This document shows positions 16,507 to 24,193 of a DNA stretch of 64,000 nt, one piece after another. A model generated the notes under the pieces. It made no database searches, was not told where the DNA came from, and saw only the letters and a program-made list of their open reading frames with translations. The stretch's first letter is position 1, and every line of letters begins with the position of its first letter. The position numbers and the translations under genes were made by a program. Source of the DNA: Candidatus Palauibacter rhopaloidicola (GTDB taxonomy: Bacteria; Gemmatimonadota; Gemmatimonadetes; Palauibacterales; Palauibacteraceae); assembly GCA_026914155.1 (NCBI GenBank), contig JAPPGH010000024.1:1-64000 (forward strand), read 5' to 3'.

Positions 16507-17631
16507 TCAGCGCTCGTCCATCGGCACCCAGCGCAGGTCCGTCTCACCCACATACTCCGCACGCGGCCGAATGAGCCGGTTGTCGGCGTGCTGCTCCATC
16601 ACGTGCGCCGTCCAGCCGCCCATCCGCCCCATCGCGAAGAGCGGCGTGTAGAGGTCGATCGGAATGCCGAGCGCGTAGTAGACGGTGGCGCAGTAGAAGT
16701 CGACGTTCGGATTGATCCCCTTCTCGGCGATCATCCGGTCCTCCAGCTTGCGGGACATCTCGTAGAACTTCCCGAGACCCGCCTGCTGCGTGAGCACGCG
16801 GGACATCTCGCGCAGGTGCGTCGCCCGCGGATCCTCCGTCTTGTAGACGCGGTGGCCGAAGCCCATGATCTTCCGCTTCTCGGCGAAGGCCCGGTCGAGC
16901 CACGGATCGACGTTCTCCGTGTCGCCGATCTCCAGCAGCGTGTGCATGGCCCTCGCGTTCGCCCCGCCGTGCAACTCGCCCTTCAGCGCCCCGACGCCCC
17001 CGGTCACGGCCGAGTGCATGTCTCCGAGCGTGGCGGCGATGACGCGGCAGGCGAAGGTCGACGCGTTGAACCCGTGGTCGAGGTACAGGAGCAGCGTCCG
17101 GTCGAGCGCGTCGACGGCTTCCTCCGTGCCGGGCTCGCCATTCGCCATCCGCACGAAGTCGGCGGACAGCGAGAGCGACGGGTCGGGCGCCAGCGGCTCC
17201 AGGCCCTGCCGAATGCGGTGTATCGCCGCAATGATCGTCGGGGTCCGCGCTACGAGCCGCTCCGCCTTGCGCCGGTTCGCCGCGCTCGAGTTGTCCTCGG
17301 CGTCCGGGTCGTACACGCCCTCTAGGGAGACCCCGGTCCGAAGGGCGGCCATCGGCACGGTCTCCGCCGGGAGCCCCTTCAGACCGTCGATCGTTCTCGG
17401 ATCCAGCGCCCGCTGCGCGGCCAGCGCCGCCTCGAACTCGTCGAGGTCCCCACGCCTCGGCAGCCGCCCATTCCAGAGCAGGAACACGCTCTCGGGGAAG
17501 GAGACGTTTGGCGCGAGTTCATGGATGTTGTAGCCCCGGTAGACGAGGATGCCCTTGAGTCCGTCAATGAAGCTGAGGTGAGTCTGGGAGGCGACGACGC
17601 CTTCTAGTCCTTTCCCGGCGGCGGCGGTCAT
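16507..17631 (-). CDS. gltA: Citrate synthase
   Basis: This enzyme condenses acetyl-CoA with oxaloacetate at the entry of the TCA cycle. The 374 residues carry both catalytic histidines (GELHGGANARAM and IMGFGHRVYK) and the catalytic Asp in NVDFYCATVYYALGIP. The early SFIDGLKGILVYRGYNI matches the short bacterial citrate/methylcitrate synthase type. A 2-methylcitrate role cannot be excluded, but no prpB/prpD genes are nearby. A terminator follows, and the gene looks monocistronic. Confidence 0.93.
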   Translation of the reverse strand: MTAAAGKGLEGVVASQTHLSFIDGLKGILVYRGYNIHELAPNVSFPESVFLLWNGRLPRRGDLDEFEAALAAQRALDPRTIDGLKGLPAETVPMAALRTGVSLEGVYDPDAEDNSSAANRRKAERLVARTPTIIAAIHRIRQGLEPLAPDPSLSLSADFVRMANGEPGTEEAVDALDRTLLLYLDHGFNASTFACRVIAATLGDMHSAVTGGVGALKGELHGGANARAMHTLLEIGDTENVDPWLDRAFAEKRKIMGFGHRVYKTEDPRATHLREMSRVLTQQAGLGKFYEMSRKLEDRMIAEKGINPNVDFYCATVYYALGIPIDLYTPLFAMGRMGGWTAHVMEQHADNRLIRPRAEYVGETDLRWVPMDER

Positions 17632-17726
17632 TCTGTCACGAGGCCTTTCGGTATGGCGCGGAGGGTTCCGCGCGGACGGCCAGCAGCCGGTGGCAAAGCC
17701 CTGACGCGGGATTTTGCCACGGACTG

Positions 17727-17978
17727 CTAGCGGATGGCAGGATCGAGTTTCGCTTCCTTGAAGTGCTTCTTGAGATCATCGAGACTGAGCTGCTCGAACG
17801 AACCCTGCGGGAGCCGAAGCCGCCGCTGAGACTGATACGGGTCGGAAAAACAGACGAACACGACCGCCTCGAAATCGTCGGGCGGAGCCTTTTCGTTCGG
17901 GTCGGGCCAAAAAACCTCGCGGGAAGCAAGCCATGCTTTCCACCGGCGTCCGTCGTCGTCCTGGAAGGTCTTTGTCAT
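17727..17978 (-). CDS. Small conserved-looking hypothetical protein, aromatic-rich
   Basis: The 83-residue product (MTKTFQDDDGRRWKAWLASREVF...) is preceded by AGAGGTAG at good spacing. It has several Trp and Phe residues, WLASREVFWPD, VVFVCFSDP and QRRLRLPQGSF. The frame shows normal codon bias for this genome. It has no signal peptide or membrane segment. The family is not recognised; its placement between citrate synthase and a tiny membrane ORF gives no functional hint. Confidence 0.7.
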   Translation of the reverse strand: MTKTFQDDDGRRWKAWLASREVFWPDPNEKAPPDDFEAVVFVCFSDPYQSQRRLRLPQGSFEQLSLDDLKKHFKEAKLDPAIR

Positions 17979-18137
17979 TTCTACCTCTGGCGGCCGGCAC
18001 ACGTCGCTCGCGAACGGGCAACGGGACGTTTCCGGCCTGAATACGCAGTCATCGCAGCCAAGAAAGATAGCGTGCGATCACGGAATCGGGAAGAAGGTTC
18101 GCGGCTCGGAGGGACCGGCGAATGCGGTCTGATTGGG

Positions 18138-18275
18138 TCAGCCCGGCGGGACCTCCCGATCCGGCGCATCGGGCGCGGGGAGCCGGCATCCGAACGCGAA
18201 GCCGCCGCCCATGAGAAGACCCACCAGCAGTGCGAGCAGAATCGTCACGAGGACGTAGTACAGTGTGATAGTCAT
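18138..18275 (-). CDS. Possible 45-residue single-pass membrane protein
   Basis: An ATG at 18275 opens a 45-residue frame whose first ~30 residues form one hydrophobic helix (LYYVLVTILLALLVGLLMGG), followed by a proline-rich charged tail ending at a TGA. The shape fits small membrane peptides. No clear Shine-Dalgarno precedes it, which lowers confidence. It fills an otherwise empty gap between two minus-strand genes. Confidence 0.4.
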   Translation of the reverse strand: MTITLYYVLVTILLALLVGLLMGGGFAFGCRLPAPDAPDREVPPG

Positions 18276-18352
18276 GGGGGAAGAATGTCGGTTCTGACCG
18301 CGGATGTCCAGCGCTCACAGGCCGCGGCGGGACTCCGCGTCAGGACTCCGCG

Positions 18353-19117
18353 TCAGCGCCGCGAACGGCGCAGGCGGCGGAGGACGCGCTGCTGGAAGGC
18401 GATCCGTTCCATCACACGGTCGACGATCCGCTGGGCGTTCTTCCGCGAGCGGCCCTCGGCCGCGAGGTCGTCGTACGGCACGGGCCGGCCCACGTAGATG
18501 GAAACCCGCTGCCCGATCCGCGGCAGGCGGGAACCGATGGGAAGGACGCGATCCAGTCCGTCCAACGTGATCGGGACGACGTGCGGGCGGGTCTGGAGGA
18601 TGACCATGCCCGCGCCGGCTCGCCCACGTCCGACCTGCCCGTTCCGCGAGCGCGTTCCCTCCGGGAAGAGCGTGAGTATTCCCGCCCGCAGCACGTTTGC
18701 CGAGCGGATCATCGCGCGCAGGTCGCGGCGGCCGCGCCGCACCGGAATGCACTGGAACTGGTGGAACACCCAGCCGAAAAACGGGTTGCTGAAGAAGTTC
18801 TCCGCCGCGGCCGCATTCCACGGCGCGAGGTGGGGCCTGAAAGTTTTTTCGGGAAAGAACAGGTAGTAGGCGATCGGAAACGAGTCGATCATCGACTGGT
18901 GATTCGAGAGAACGAGCGTGTTCGGAAGGTGGGGAACGCGTCGCCGTCCGTAGACCCGCGTTCGATTGAGGAGACCGAAGAGGAGGAAGACGCAGGGTGG
19001 AGCCACGAGGTTCGTGATGATCCAGCGCGTGACCGGCGTCAGCCAACGCGTGATGGGGCCCGGGGCCCACTCGGGAGGCGATGCGCTCGCCCGCTTCGGA
19101 TTCTCGCGATCCATCAT
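18353..19117 (-). CDS. PlsC-family 1-acylglycerol-3-phosphate acyltransferase-like protein
   Basis: This membrane-associated enzyme family acylates lysophosphatidic acid or related lipids. The 254-residue product has a hydrophobic N-terminal segment (NLVAPPCVFLLFGLL), the catalytic motif NTLVLSNHQSMIDSFP (NHxxxxD), FQCIPVRRGRRD and the acceptor motif LTLFPEGTRSRNG. Two ATG codons in a row (19117, 19114) are candidate starts, with a weak AGG nearby. It is divergent from the FAD oxidoreductase gene, with about 95 bp between them. Confidence 0.85.
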   Translation of the reverse strand: MMDRENPKRASASPPEWAPGPITRWLTPVTRWIITNLVAPPCVFLLFGLLNRTRVYGRRRVPHLPNTLVLSNHQSMIDSFPIAYYLFFPEKTFRPHLAPWNAAAAENFFSNPFFGWVFHQFQCIPVRRGRRDLRAMIRSANVLRAGILTLFPEGTRSRNGQVGRGRAGAGMVILQTRPHVVPITLDGLDRVLPIGSRLPRIGQRVSIYVGRPVPYDDLAAEGRSRKNAQRIVDRVMERIAFQQRVLRRLRRSRR

Positions 19118-19212
19118 CGCCTGAGAGTAGGTTGCCTCGGAATCGGCGGGAAGGCCGGGCGGCCGAGACGCCGGCAAACCACGGAGATTTGGAGCCAGCG
19201 CGCGTGCGGACG

Positions 19213-20472
19213 ATGGATCTTGCCATGGATCTTGCCATCATCGGAGGAGGGCCGGTCGGGCTCGAGGCCGCGGCCCGCGCGGCCCGTGCGGGACTCGCGA
19301 CGGTCCTGCTTGAAGCGGGCGAGGTGGCGGACCACGTCCGCGCCTGGGGATGGCTGCGGCTCTTCTCCCCCTTCGGGTGGAATGCGGGACCGGCCGGGCT
19401 GGAGGTCCTGCGCGGCCAGGGGGGTGAGCTGCCGGCGGCGGAGGCGCTGCTCACGGGCGCGGAGTTGCGGACGCACTACCTGCTGCCCCTGGCCGCGGCC
19501 CTGCGGTCGCGCGTGGAGGTCCGCGAGGGCGCGCGCGTGCGGGGCGTCGCCCGGGCGGATCGGCTGAAGGGCGAGGCGCTCGGCCAGGCCGCCCGGGCCG
19601 AACAGCCCTTCCGGCTGCTCGTGGAGGAGCGCGGAGAGGAGAGCCGCGCCGAGACCGAGGTGTTCGCCCGGGCCGTGTTCGACTGCTCGGGGACCTACGG
19701 GCGGCCCAATTGGGCGGGCCCGGGCGGCACGCCCGCCATCGGCGAGCGATCGGCGCGGCGCGCGATCGAATACCGCATCCCGGATGTGCTCGGCGCCCAG
19801 CGCGGGCGCTACGCCGCGCGGCGCACGCTCCTGCTCGGAAACGGACACTCCGCCGCCACGACCGCGTGCGGACTCGGGGCGCTGGCCCGGGCCGTGCCGG
19901 GGACGCGGTTCACCTGGGCCAGCCGCGAGGCGCACAGCGTCCCGCTGCGGGCGATTCCGGACGATCCGCTCCCCGAGCGGGTGAAGCTCACGCGCCGCGC
20001 CAACGCGATCGCCGCCGAACCGCCGCCCGGTTGCGAGTGGCTCTCCCGGAGCCGGCTGCTGGCCGTCCGCCAGGCCGATTCGCGAGGGCTCGAGGTCGAT
20101 CTGGAGGTCGCCGGGGCCGTGCGGCGCGACCGCTTCGACCGGATCGTGGCGACCGTCGGCTACGAGCCCGACGACGACCTGTACCGCCAGCTCCAGGTGC
20201 ATGCCTGCTACGCGTCCCTCGGCCCCATGGGCGTCTCCGCCGCGCTCCTCGCCGCTCAGGGCCCGCCGGGCGACGCGCCGGCGGACTGCTGTATCGATCC
20301 GGACGCGCTCGGACCCGAGACGCTGCGCAACCCCGAACCCGATTTCTTCATCCTGGGCGCCAAGAGCTTCGGCAAGAACTCCGCCTTCCTCATGCGGACG
20401 GGGTACGAGCAGGTCGCCGACGCGTTCGCGCTCCTCGGATGGAACGCCGCGCGCGCGACCGGGGCACGCTGA
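19213..20472 (+). CDS. FAD-dependent pyridine-nucleotide oxidoreductase-like protein
   Basis: The 419-residue product has two dinucleotide-binding folds: an N-terminal FAD motif AIIGGGPVGLEAAARAARAG with an acidic end of strand two (LLEAGE), and a mid-protein TLLLGNGHSAATTACGLG (GxGxSA). FDCSGTYG, VATVGYEPDDD and FFILGAKSFGKNSAFLM fit the thioredoxin-reductase/YpdA-like superfamily. No CxxC redox pair is visible, so it is not thioredoxin reductase. The ATG region is duplicated (ATGGATCTTGCC twice), so translation could start at 19213 or 19225. It converges with the ETF-QO gene; the substrate is unknown. Confidence 0.75.
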   Translation: MDLAMDLAIIGGGPVGLEAAARAARAGLATVLLEAGEVADHVRAWGWLRLFSPFGWNAGPAGLEVLRGQGGELPAAEALLTGAELRTHYLLPLAAALRSRVEVREGARVRGVARADRLKGEALGQAARAEQPFRLLVEERGEESRAETEVFARAVFDCSGTYGRPNWAGPGGTPAIGERSARRAIEYRIPDVLGAQRGRYAARRTLLLGNGHSAATTACGLGALARAVPGTRFTWASREAHSVPLRAIPDDPLPERVKLTRRANAIAAEPPPGCEWLSRSRLLAVRQADSRGLEVDLEVAGAVRRDRFDRIVATVGYEPDDDLYRQLQVHACYASLGPMGVSAALLAAQGPPGDAPADCCIDPDALGPETLRNPEPDFFILGAKSFGKNSAFLMRTGYEQVADAFALLGWNAARATGAR

Positions 20473-20500
20473 TCCGGCGGGCCGGGTCGGCCGGCCGCGC

Positions 20501-22264
20501 TCACATCCGCTTGTAGGCCGGGCCGCTGCCGCCCTCCCGCGGCGTCCAGCGGGGACCGAGGACGTCCGTCGCCTTGCAGTCGATGCAGTTCGGCGCGTTC
20601 ACGACCAGGCGGTCGCCGTCGCGCTCGTAAACGCCCGCCGGGCAAAGGCTCGCGTACAGTTCCGCCATCTCCGGCGACACCGCCGCGCCCGCTGCGCTGC
20701 CCGCTTCCGCGCCCGTTTCTGCGCCCACCAGGAGGTGCGAGGGGATGTCGTCCCGTGTTGCGTTCCCGGAGCGGAAGACCGCGTCGACCTTGGCGACCGC
20801 GTGCTCGCCGTCGTACGCGGACTCGAGCCCCAACCGCTTGCGGCGGGGGCCCGCCGCGTCGGGCTCGCTCGGGATCCGGCCGCCGGGAAACGTTCCGCCC
20901 GTGGCCTGCATGAGCCCCGCCTTGACCCCTCCGGCGAAGAAGCCGGACTTGAAGGCGAGCCGCTGGTTCCGATTGCGGTACAGCGGGTCCTGGATGAGGC
21001 CCTCCCGCAGCGTCGCGTCGTACGACGCGAGCCGCGCCGCCGGGACGACGCCGCCCGCTCCGTCGTGCCCGTCCACCCGCTCGCCTCCGCCCGCGCCCTC
21101 GCCCCCTTCCGCCCCCTCGCCCCTGTCCGCCAGGGCCCGGCTGATCGCGTCCGCCGCGAGGACTCCCGAGCGCATCGCGTAGTGGATGCCCTTGAGGGAG
21201 GCGACATCGACGAGTCCCGCGGCATCTCCCGCGATGAGCAGGCCATCCCCGCTCAGCCGGTCCGGAATGGCGTGGTACCCGCCCTCGGGAATCGTCTTCG
21301 CTCCCCACTCCACGAGTTCGCCCCCGTCCAGGATCCCGCGCACGAACGGGTGCTGCTTGAAGCGCTGCAGCAGCGCGTGGACGTCGAGGTCGACGTACGG
21401 CGCGTCGAGACCCACGACGAGGCCCAGCGACACGAGGTTCTCGCCCATGGGGTAGATGAAGCTGCCCCCGAACGCATCCCGCGGCAGTGGCCAGCCCATG
21501 GTATGGGTGACCGCGTCGGGCGGGCGCGCGACCTCCCACAGTTCCTTGACTCCGAGCGCGAAGATCTGCGGGTTCGCCGAGCCGACGCCTTCCCGCTCGA
21601 GCCAGGCCTCGCTCAGCGGCCCGCGGGTCCCTTCGGCGAGCACGGTGACCAGCGCGGAGAGGTCCGTGGCCGGCATGTAGCCGCCCGCCGGGTTCCCTTC
21701 CCGGTCGAGACCCGCGGGCGTCGTGCGGACGCCCACCACCTGCCTCCCGCGCATGAGGAGCGCATCGGCGGGGAATCCCGTGAACACGTTCACCCCCAGC
21801 TCCTCCGCCCGCGCGCCCAGCCAGCGCACGATCTCGCAGATCGACGCCACGTGATGGCCGTGGTTCCGCATCGAGGGCGGGGTCGGAAGCCGGATCTTGC
21901 CGCGCTCCGTGAGAAGCAGCACCCGGTCGCCCGCTACGCGGCCCCGGAGCGGAAGCTCCGCTTCGTCGAGGTCCGGGAAGAGCGTGCGAAAGGCCCCCGG
22001 GTTCACGACGGCCCCGGAGAGGCAGTGCTCCCCGAGTTCACCCGATTTCTCGAGGACTCCGATCTCGAGGTCGGCGAGCGGCCCGCCTTCCGCGCGGTCG
22101 CGCGCCGCGCGTTGCGCCAGCCGGATCGCTCCGGCGAGCCCGGCCGGACCTCCGCCCACGAAGAGGACATCCAGCGGTACCGCCTCCGGGTCGGGATCCC
22201 CTTCGACGATGAAGCGTCTCCGCGGCAGCGGTGGCTGCAGGGACGAGGGAATCAGCGGTCTCAC
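20501..22264 (-). CDS. Electron-transfer flavoprotein-ubiquinone oxidoreductase
   Basis: This membrane-associated flavoprotein passes electrons from ETF to quinone in fatty- and amino-acid oxidation. The 587 residues begin with the FAD motif DVLFVGGGPAGLAGAIRLAQ, then GELGEHCLSGAVVNP, GGSFIYPMGENLVSLGLVVGLD and GDGLLIAGDAAGLVDVASLKG. The C-terminal Fe-S part has CPAGVYERDGD and NCIDCKATD. A Gly/Glu-rich insert near residues 395-415 is unusual. The GTG start overlaps the peptidase stop by 4 nt. No ETF alpha/beta genes are in the window. Confidence 0.9.
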   Translation of the reverse strand: MRPLIPSSLQPPLPRRRFIVEGDPDPEAVPLDVLFVGGGPAGLAGAIRLAQRAARDRAEGGPLADLEIGVLEKSGELGEHCLSGAVVNPGAFRTLFPDLDEAELPLRGRVAGDRVLLLTERGKIRLPTPPSMRNHGHHVASICEIVRWLGARAEELGVNVFTGFPADALLMRGRQVVGVRTTPAGLDREGNPAGGYMPATDLSALVTVLAEGTRGPLSEAWLEREGVGSANPQIFALGVKELWEVARPPDAVTHTMGWPLPRDAFGGSFIYPMGENLVSLGLVVGLDAPYVDLDVHALLQRFKQHPFVRGILDGGELVEWGAKTIPEGGYHAIPDRLSGDGLLIAGDAAGLVDVASLKGIHYAMRSGVLAADAISRALADRGEGAEGGEGAGGGERVDGHDGAGGVVPAARLASYDATLREGLIQDPLYRNRNQRLAFKSGFFAGGVKAGLMQATGGTFPGGRIPSEPDAAGPRRKRLGLESAYDGEHAVAKVDAVFRSGNATRDDIPSHLLVGAETGAEAGSAAGAAVSPEMAELYASLCPAGVYERDGDRLVVNAPNCIDCKATDVLGPRWTPREGGSGPAYKRM

Positions 22265-23439
22265 CGCGGCGTCGCGAGAACGCCCGCCTCGCGGAGGAAT
22301 CCCAGCGTGGGTTCGAGCGGAAGCGATTCGATCGTCCGTCCCCGGTGCCCCGTCACGGACGTCGCCCTGAACAGGGAGTTGATGACGGCTTCATCCGTCG
22401 CCTCGACCACCGCCTCGAACACGCGCGACAGCGCGCCGCCGCCTCGCACGGCCTCACCCTCCCCCGTCGAGAAGGCGATCGCGTAGTCGCCGGAACCGTG
22501 CGACATGTACGACCCCGCGCGGGCGAGCCCCATGAACGAGCGGTCGGCCACCCGGTCCAGTTCGCGGTGCGCCAGCGGCAGATCCGTCGCGATCACGATC
22601 ATCACGGACCCATCGGACCCATCGCCATCCCCCTGGTCGCGCCCACCGCGCAGGCCGGCGGCGGCGAGCTTCTCTCCCACGCGCACACCGTCGATCCGCA
22701 GCGAACCCCCGAAGTTGCTCTGCACGAGCACGCCGACGTTCACGATCCGCCCGCCGATCTCGACCCGCCGCGACGAGGTCCCGATGCCGCCCTTCCAGCC
22801 GAAGGCGATCGTCCCCGTCCCCGCCCCGACCGTCCCCTCCTCCACCGGGCCGCCGGCCGCGGTCCGCAGCGCCTCGCGCACGTGTTCGGGCCGGATCGGG
22901 CGGACGCGGATGTCGCTCAGGTACCCGTCGTTCGTCTCGCCGACGACCGGGTTCATCGACCGCACCTCGCGGTTCGCCGGCAGCGACAGGAGGGTATCGA
23001 GGAGCGCGTCCGCCGCCCGGAACACGCTCAGCGTCCCGGTGAGGAGGATCGGCGTCTCGAGTTCGCCGAGTTCGTTGACCTGGCTCAGCCCCACCAGCTT
23101 CCCGAACCCGTTCCCGACCGCGATCGCCGCCCGCACCCGCCGCTCGAACACGTTGTCCCCGTGCGGAAGAATCGCCGTCACCCCCGTGCGGATCGAGTCG
23201 CCCACCCACACCGTGCGGTGGCCCACCCGCACCCCGGGCACGTCCGTGATCGCATTCAGCGGCCCCGTCGGCAGCCGCCCAATGAGCACGCCCGCCTCCC
23301 GCGCGCGCGGCCGCTCCCCGTCGCCCGGTCGCGCCTCCTGGCCTGCAGCGTCTACGGGCGGAAACACTGCCATCGCCGCGAGGACGAGCGCCGCCGGGGT
23401 CCCTGCCCCCGCCCTCCTTGCGGTCCTGCTAGTTCTCAC
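22261..23439 (-). CDS. Exported P1-family (DmpA-like, S58) peptidase
   Basis: The family includes self-processing aminopeptidases of the Ntn-hydrolase type. Motifs seen are NAITDVPGVRVGH, TAILPHG, AAIAVGNGFGKLVGLSQVNELG, ETPILLTGT, NPVVGETNDG, FGWKGGIGTSSR, and VNVGVLVQSNFGG, where the conserved N-S/N-x-G autoprocessing region would lie. A GTG at 23439, inside the end of the isomerase gene, gives 392 residues with an N-terminal Arg-rich signal and a hydrophobic core (AALVLAAMAVFPPVDAAG). The longer upstream frame only reads through the isomerase gene. The processing nucleophile was not assigned with certainty. Confidence 0.82.
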   Translation of the reverse strand: MRTSRTARRAGAGTPAALVLAAMAVFPPVDAAGQEARPGDGERPRAREAGVLIGRLPTGPLNAITDVPGVRVGHRTVWVGDSIRTGVTAILPHGDNVFERRVRAAIAVGNGFGKLVGLSQVNELGELETPILLTGTLSVFRAADALLDTLLSLPANREVRSMNPVVGETNDGYLSDIRVRPIRPEHVREALRTAAGGPVEEGTVGAGTGTIAFGWKGGIGTSSRRVEIGGRIVNVGVLVQSNFGGSLRIDGVRVGEKLAAAGLRGGRDQGDGDGSDGSVMIVIATDLPLAHRELDRVADRSFMGLARAGSYMSHGSGDYAIAFSTGEGEAVRGGGALSRVFEAVVEATDEAVINSLFRATSVTGHRGRTIESLPLEPTLGFLREAGVLATPR

Positions 23440-24115
23440 TGGTGATGGTCGCCCGCTCGATGTAGTCCAGTTCGGCGAACTCCGCCTCCAGGTAGGCGTT
23501 CCCCTCCTCCTGAATCCGTCCCTGGCTCGGCCCGCCCCCGCTGGGCGCCCCCTCGCCGTACTCCGAGTAGAGCGCGTCGACAACCTCCATCCCCGAAATC
23601 ACTTCACCGATGGCGGCGAATCCCATCCCATCGAGGCGCGAGTTGTCGCCGAAGTTGATGAAGAGCTGCGTGCTTCGGCTGTTCGGCATGGACGTCTGCG
23701 CGAAGCTGATCCGCCCGCGAGTGTTCCCCACCACCACCGGATCGTCCTGGATGTTCGCGTCCCGCCACGCGGTCTGGATCTCCGGATTCCCGTTGATCCC
23801 GAACTGCGCCATGAAACCGGCGATCACGCGGAAGAACCGCACGTCGTCGAAGAACCCGTTCTCCACCAGGTTGTAGAAGCGGTCCACGCCGTTGGGGGCC
23901 CACTGGCGGTGCGCCTCCACCACGAACGTGCCCTTCGAAGTCTCGAAGCGCGCCTGGAAAGTCTCCGGTGCCGTCATGTTCACCTCTGCCGAAGCCGGGT
24001 CCCCGAGGAATTCGCTCGGCCCTCCGCCCCGTTCGCAGGCGGTCACCGCCAGCAGACACCCGAGGAGCAGCCAACCCGGCCTGAAACCGGACCTGGATAG
24101 ACGCGACCGTACCAT
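23429..24115 (-). CDS. Cyclophilin-type peptidyl-prolyl isomerase, probable lipoprotein
   Basis: The 228-residue precursor starts at ATG 24115 and carries a lipoprotein signal (GWLLLGCLLAVTAC, then E) ending in a lipobox cysteine. The cyclophilin domain shows FVVEAHRQWAPNGVDRFYNLV, FFDDVRFFRVIAGFMAQFG, RGRISFAQTSMPNSRSTQLFINF and LDGMGFAAIGEVISGMEVVD. The active-site Arg in FFRVI and the QLFINF motif are present. It probably assists folding in the periplasm. It lies 78 nt downstream of the RND operon and overlaps the peptidase gene by 11 nt. Confidence 0.9.
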   Translation of the reverse strand: MVRSRLSRSGFRPGWLLLGCLLAVTACERGGGPSEFLGDPASAEVNMTAPETFQARFETSKGTFVVEAHRQWAPNGVDRFYNLVENGFFDDVRFFRVIAGFMAQFGINGNPEIQTAWRDANIQDDPVVVGNTRGRISFAQTSMPNSRSTQLFINFGDNSRLDGMGFAAIGEVISGMEVVDALYSEYGEGAPSGGGPSQGRIQEEGNAYLEAEFAELDYIERATITSEN

Positions 24116-24193
24116 CTCGACCCCCGTCAGCTTCTTGTGTGTTTTGAGTGCGCCGCGCCGGGCCATTGCCACGGCCTGCGGGCGGGCGTGCCG

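Noticed and set aside
18049..18318. An 89-residue minus-strand frame overlapping the small membrane ORF
   Set aside because: It is Arg/Ser-rich with no recognisable features; the overlapping 45-residue frame has a clear hydrophobic helix and is preferred.
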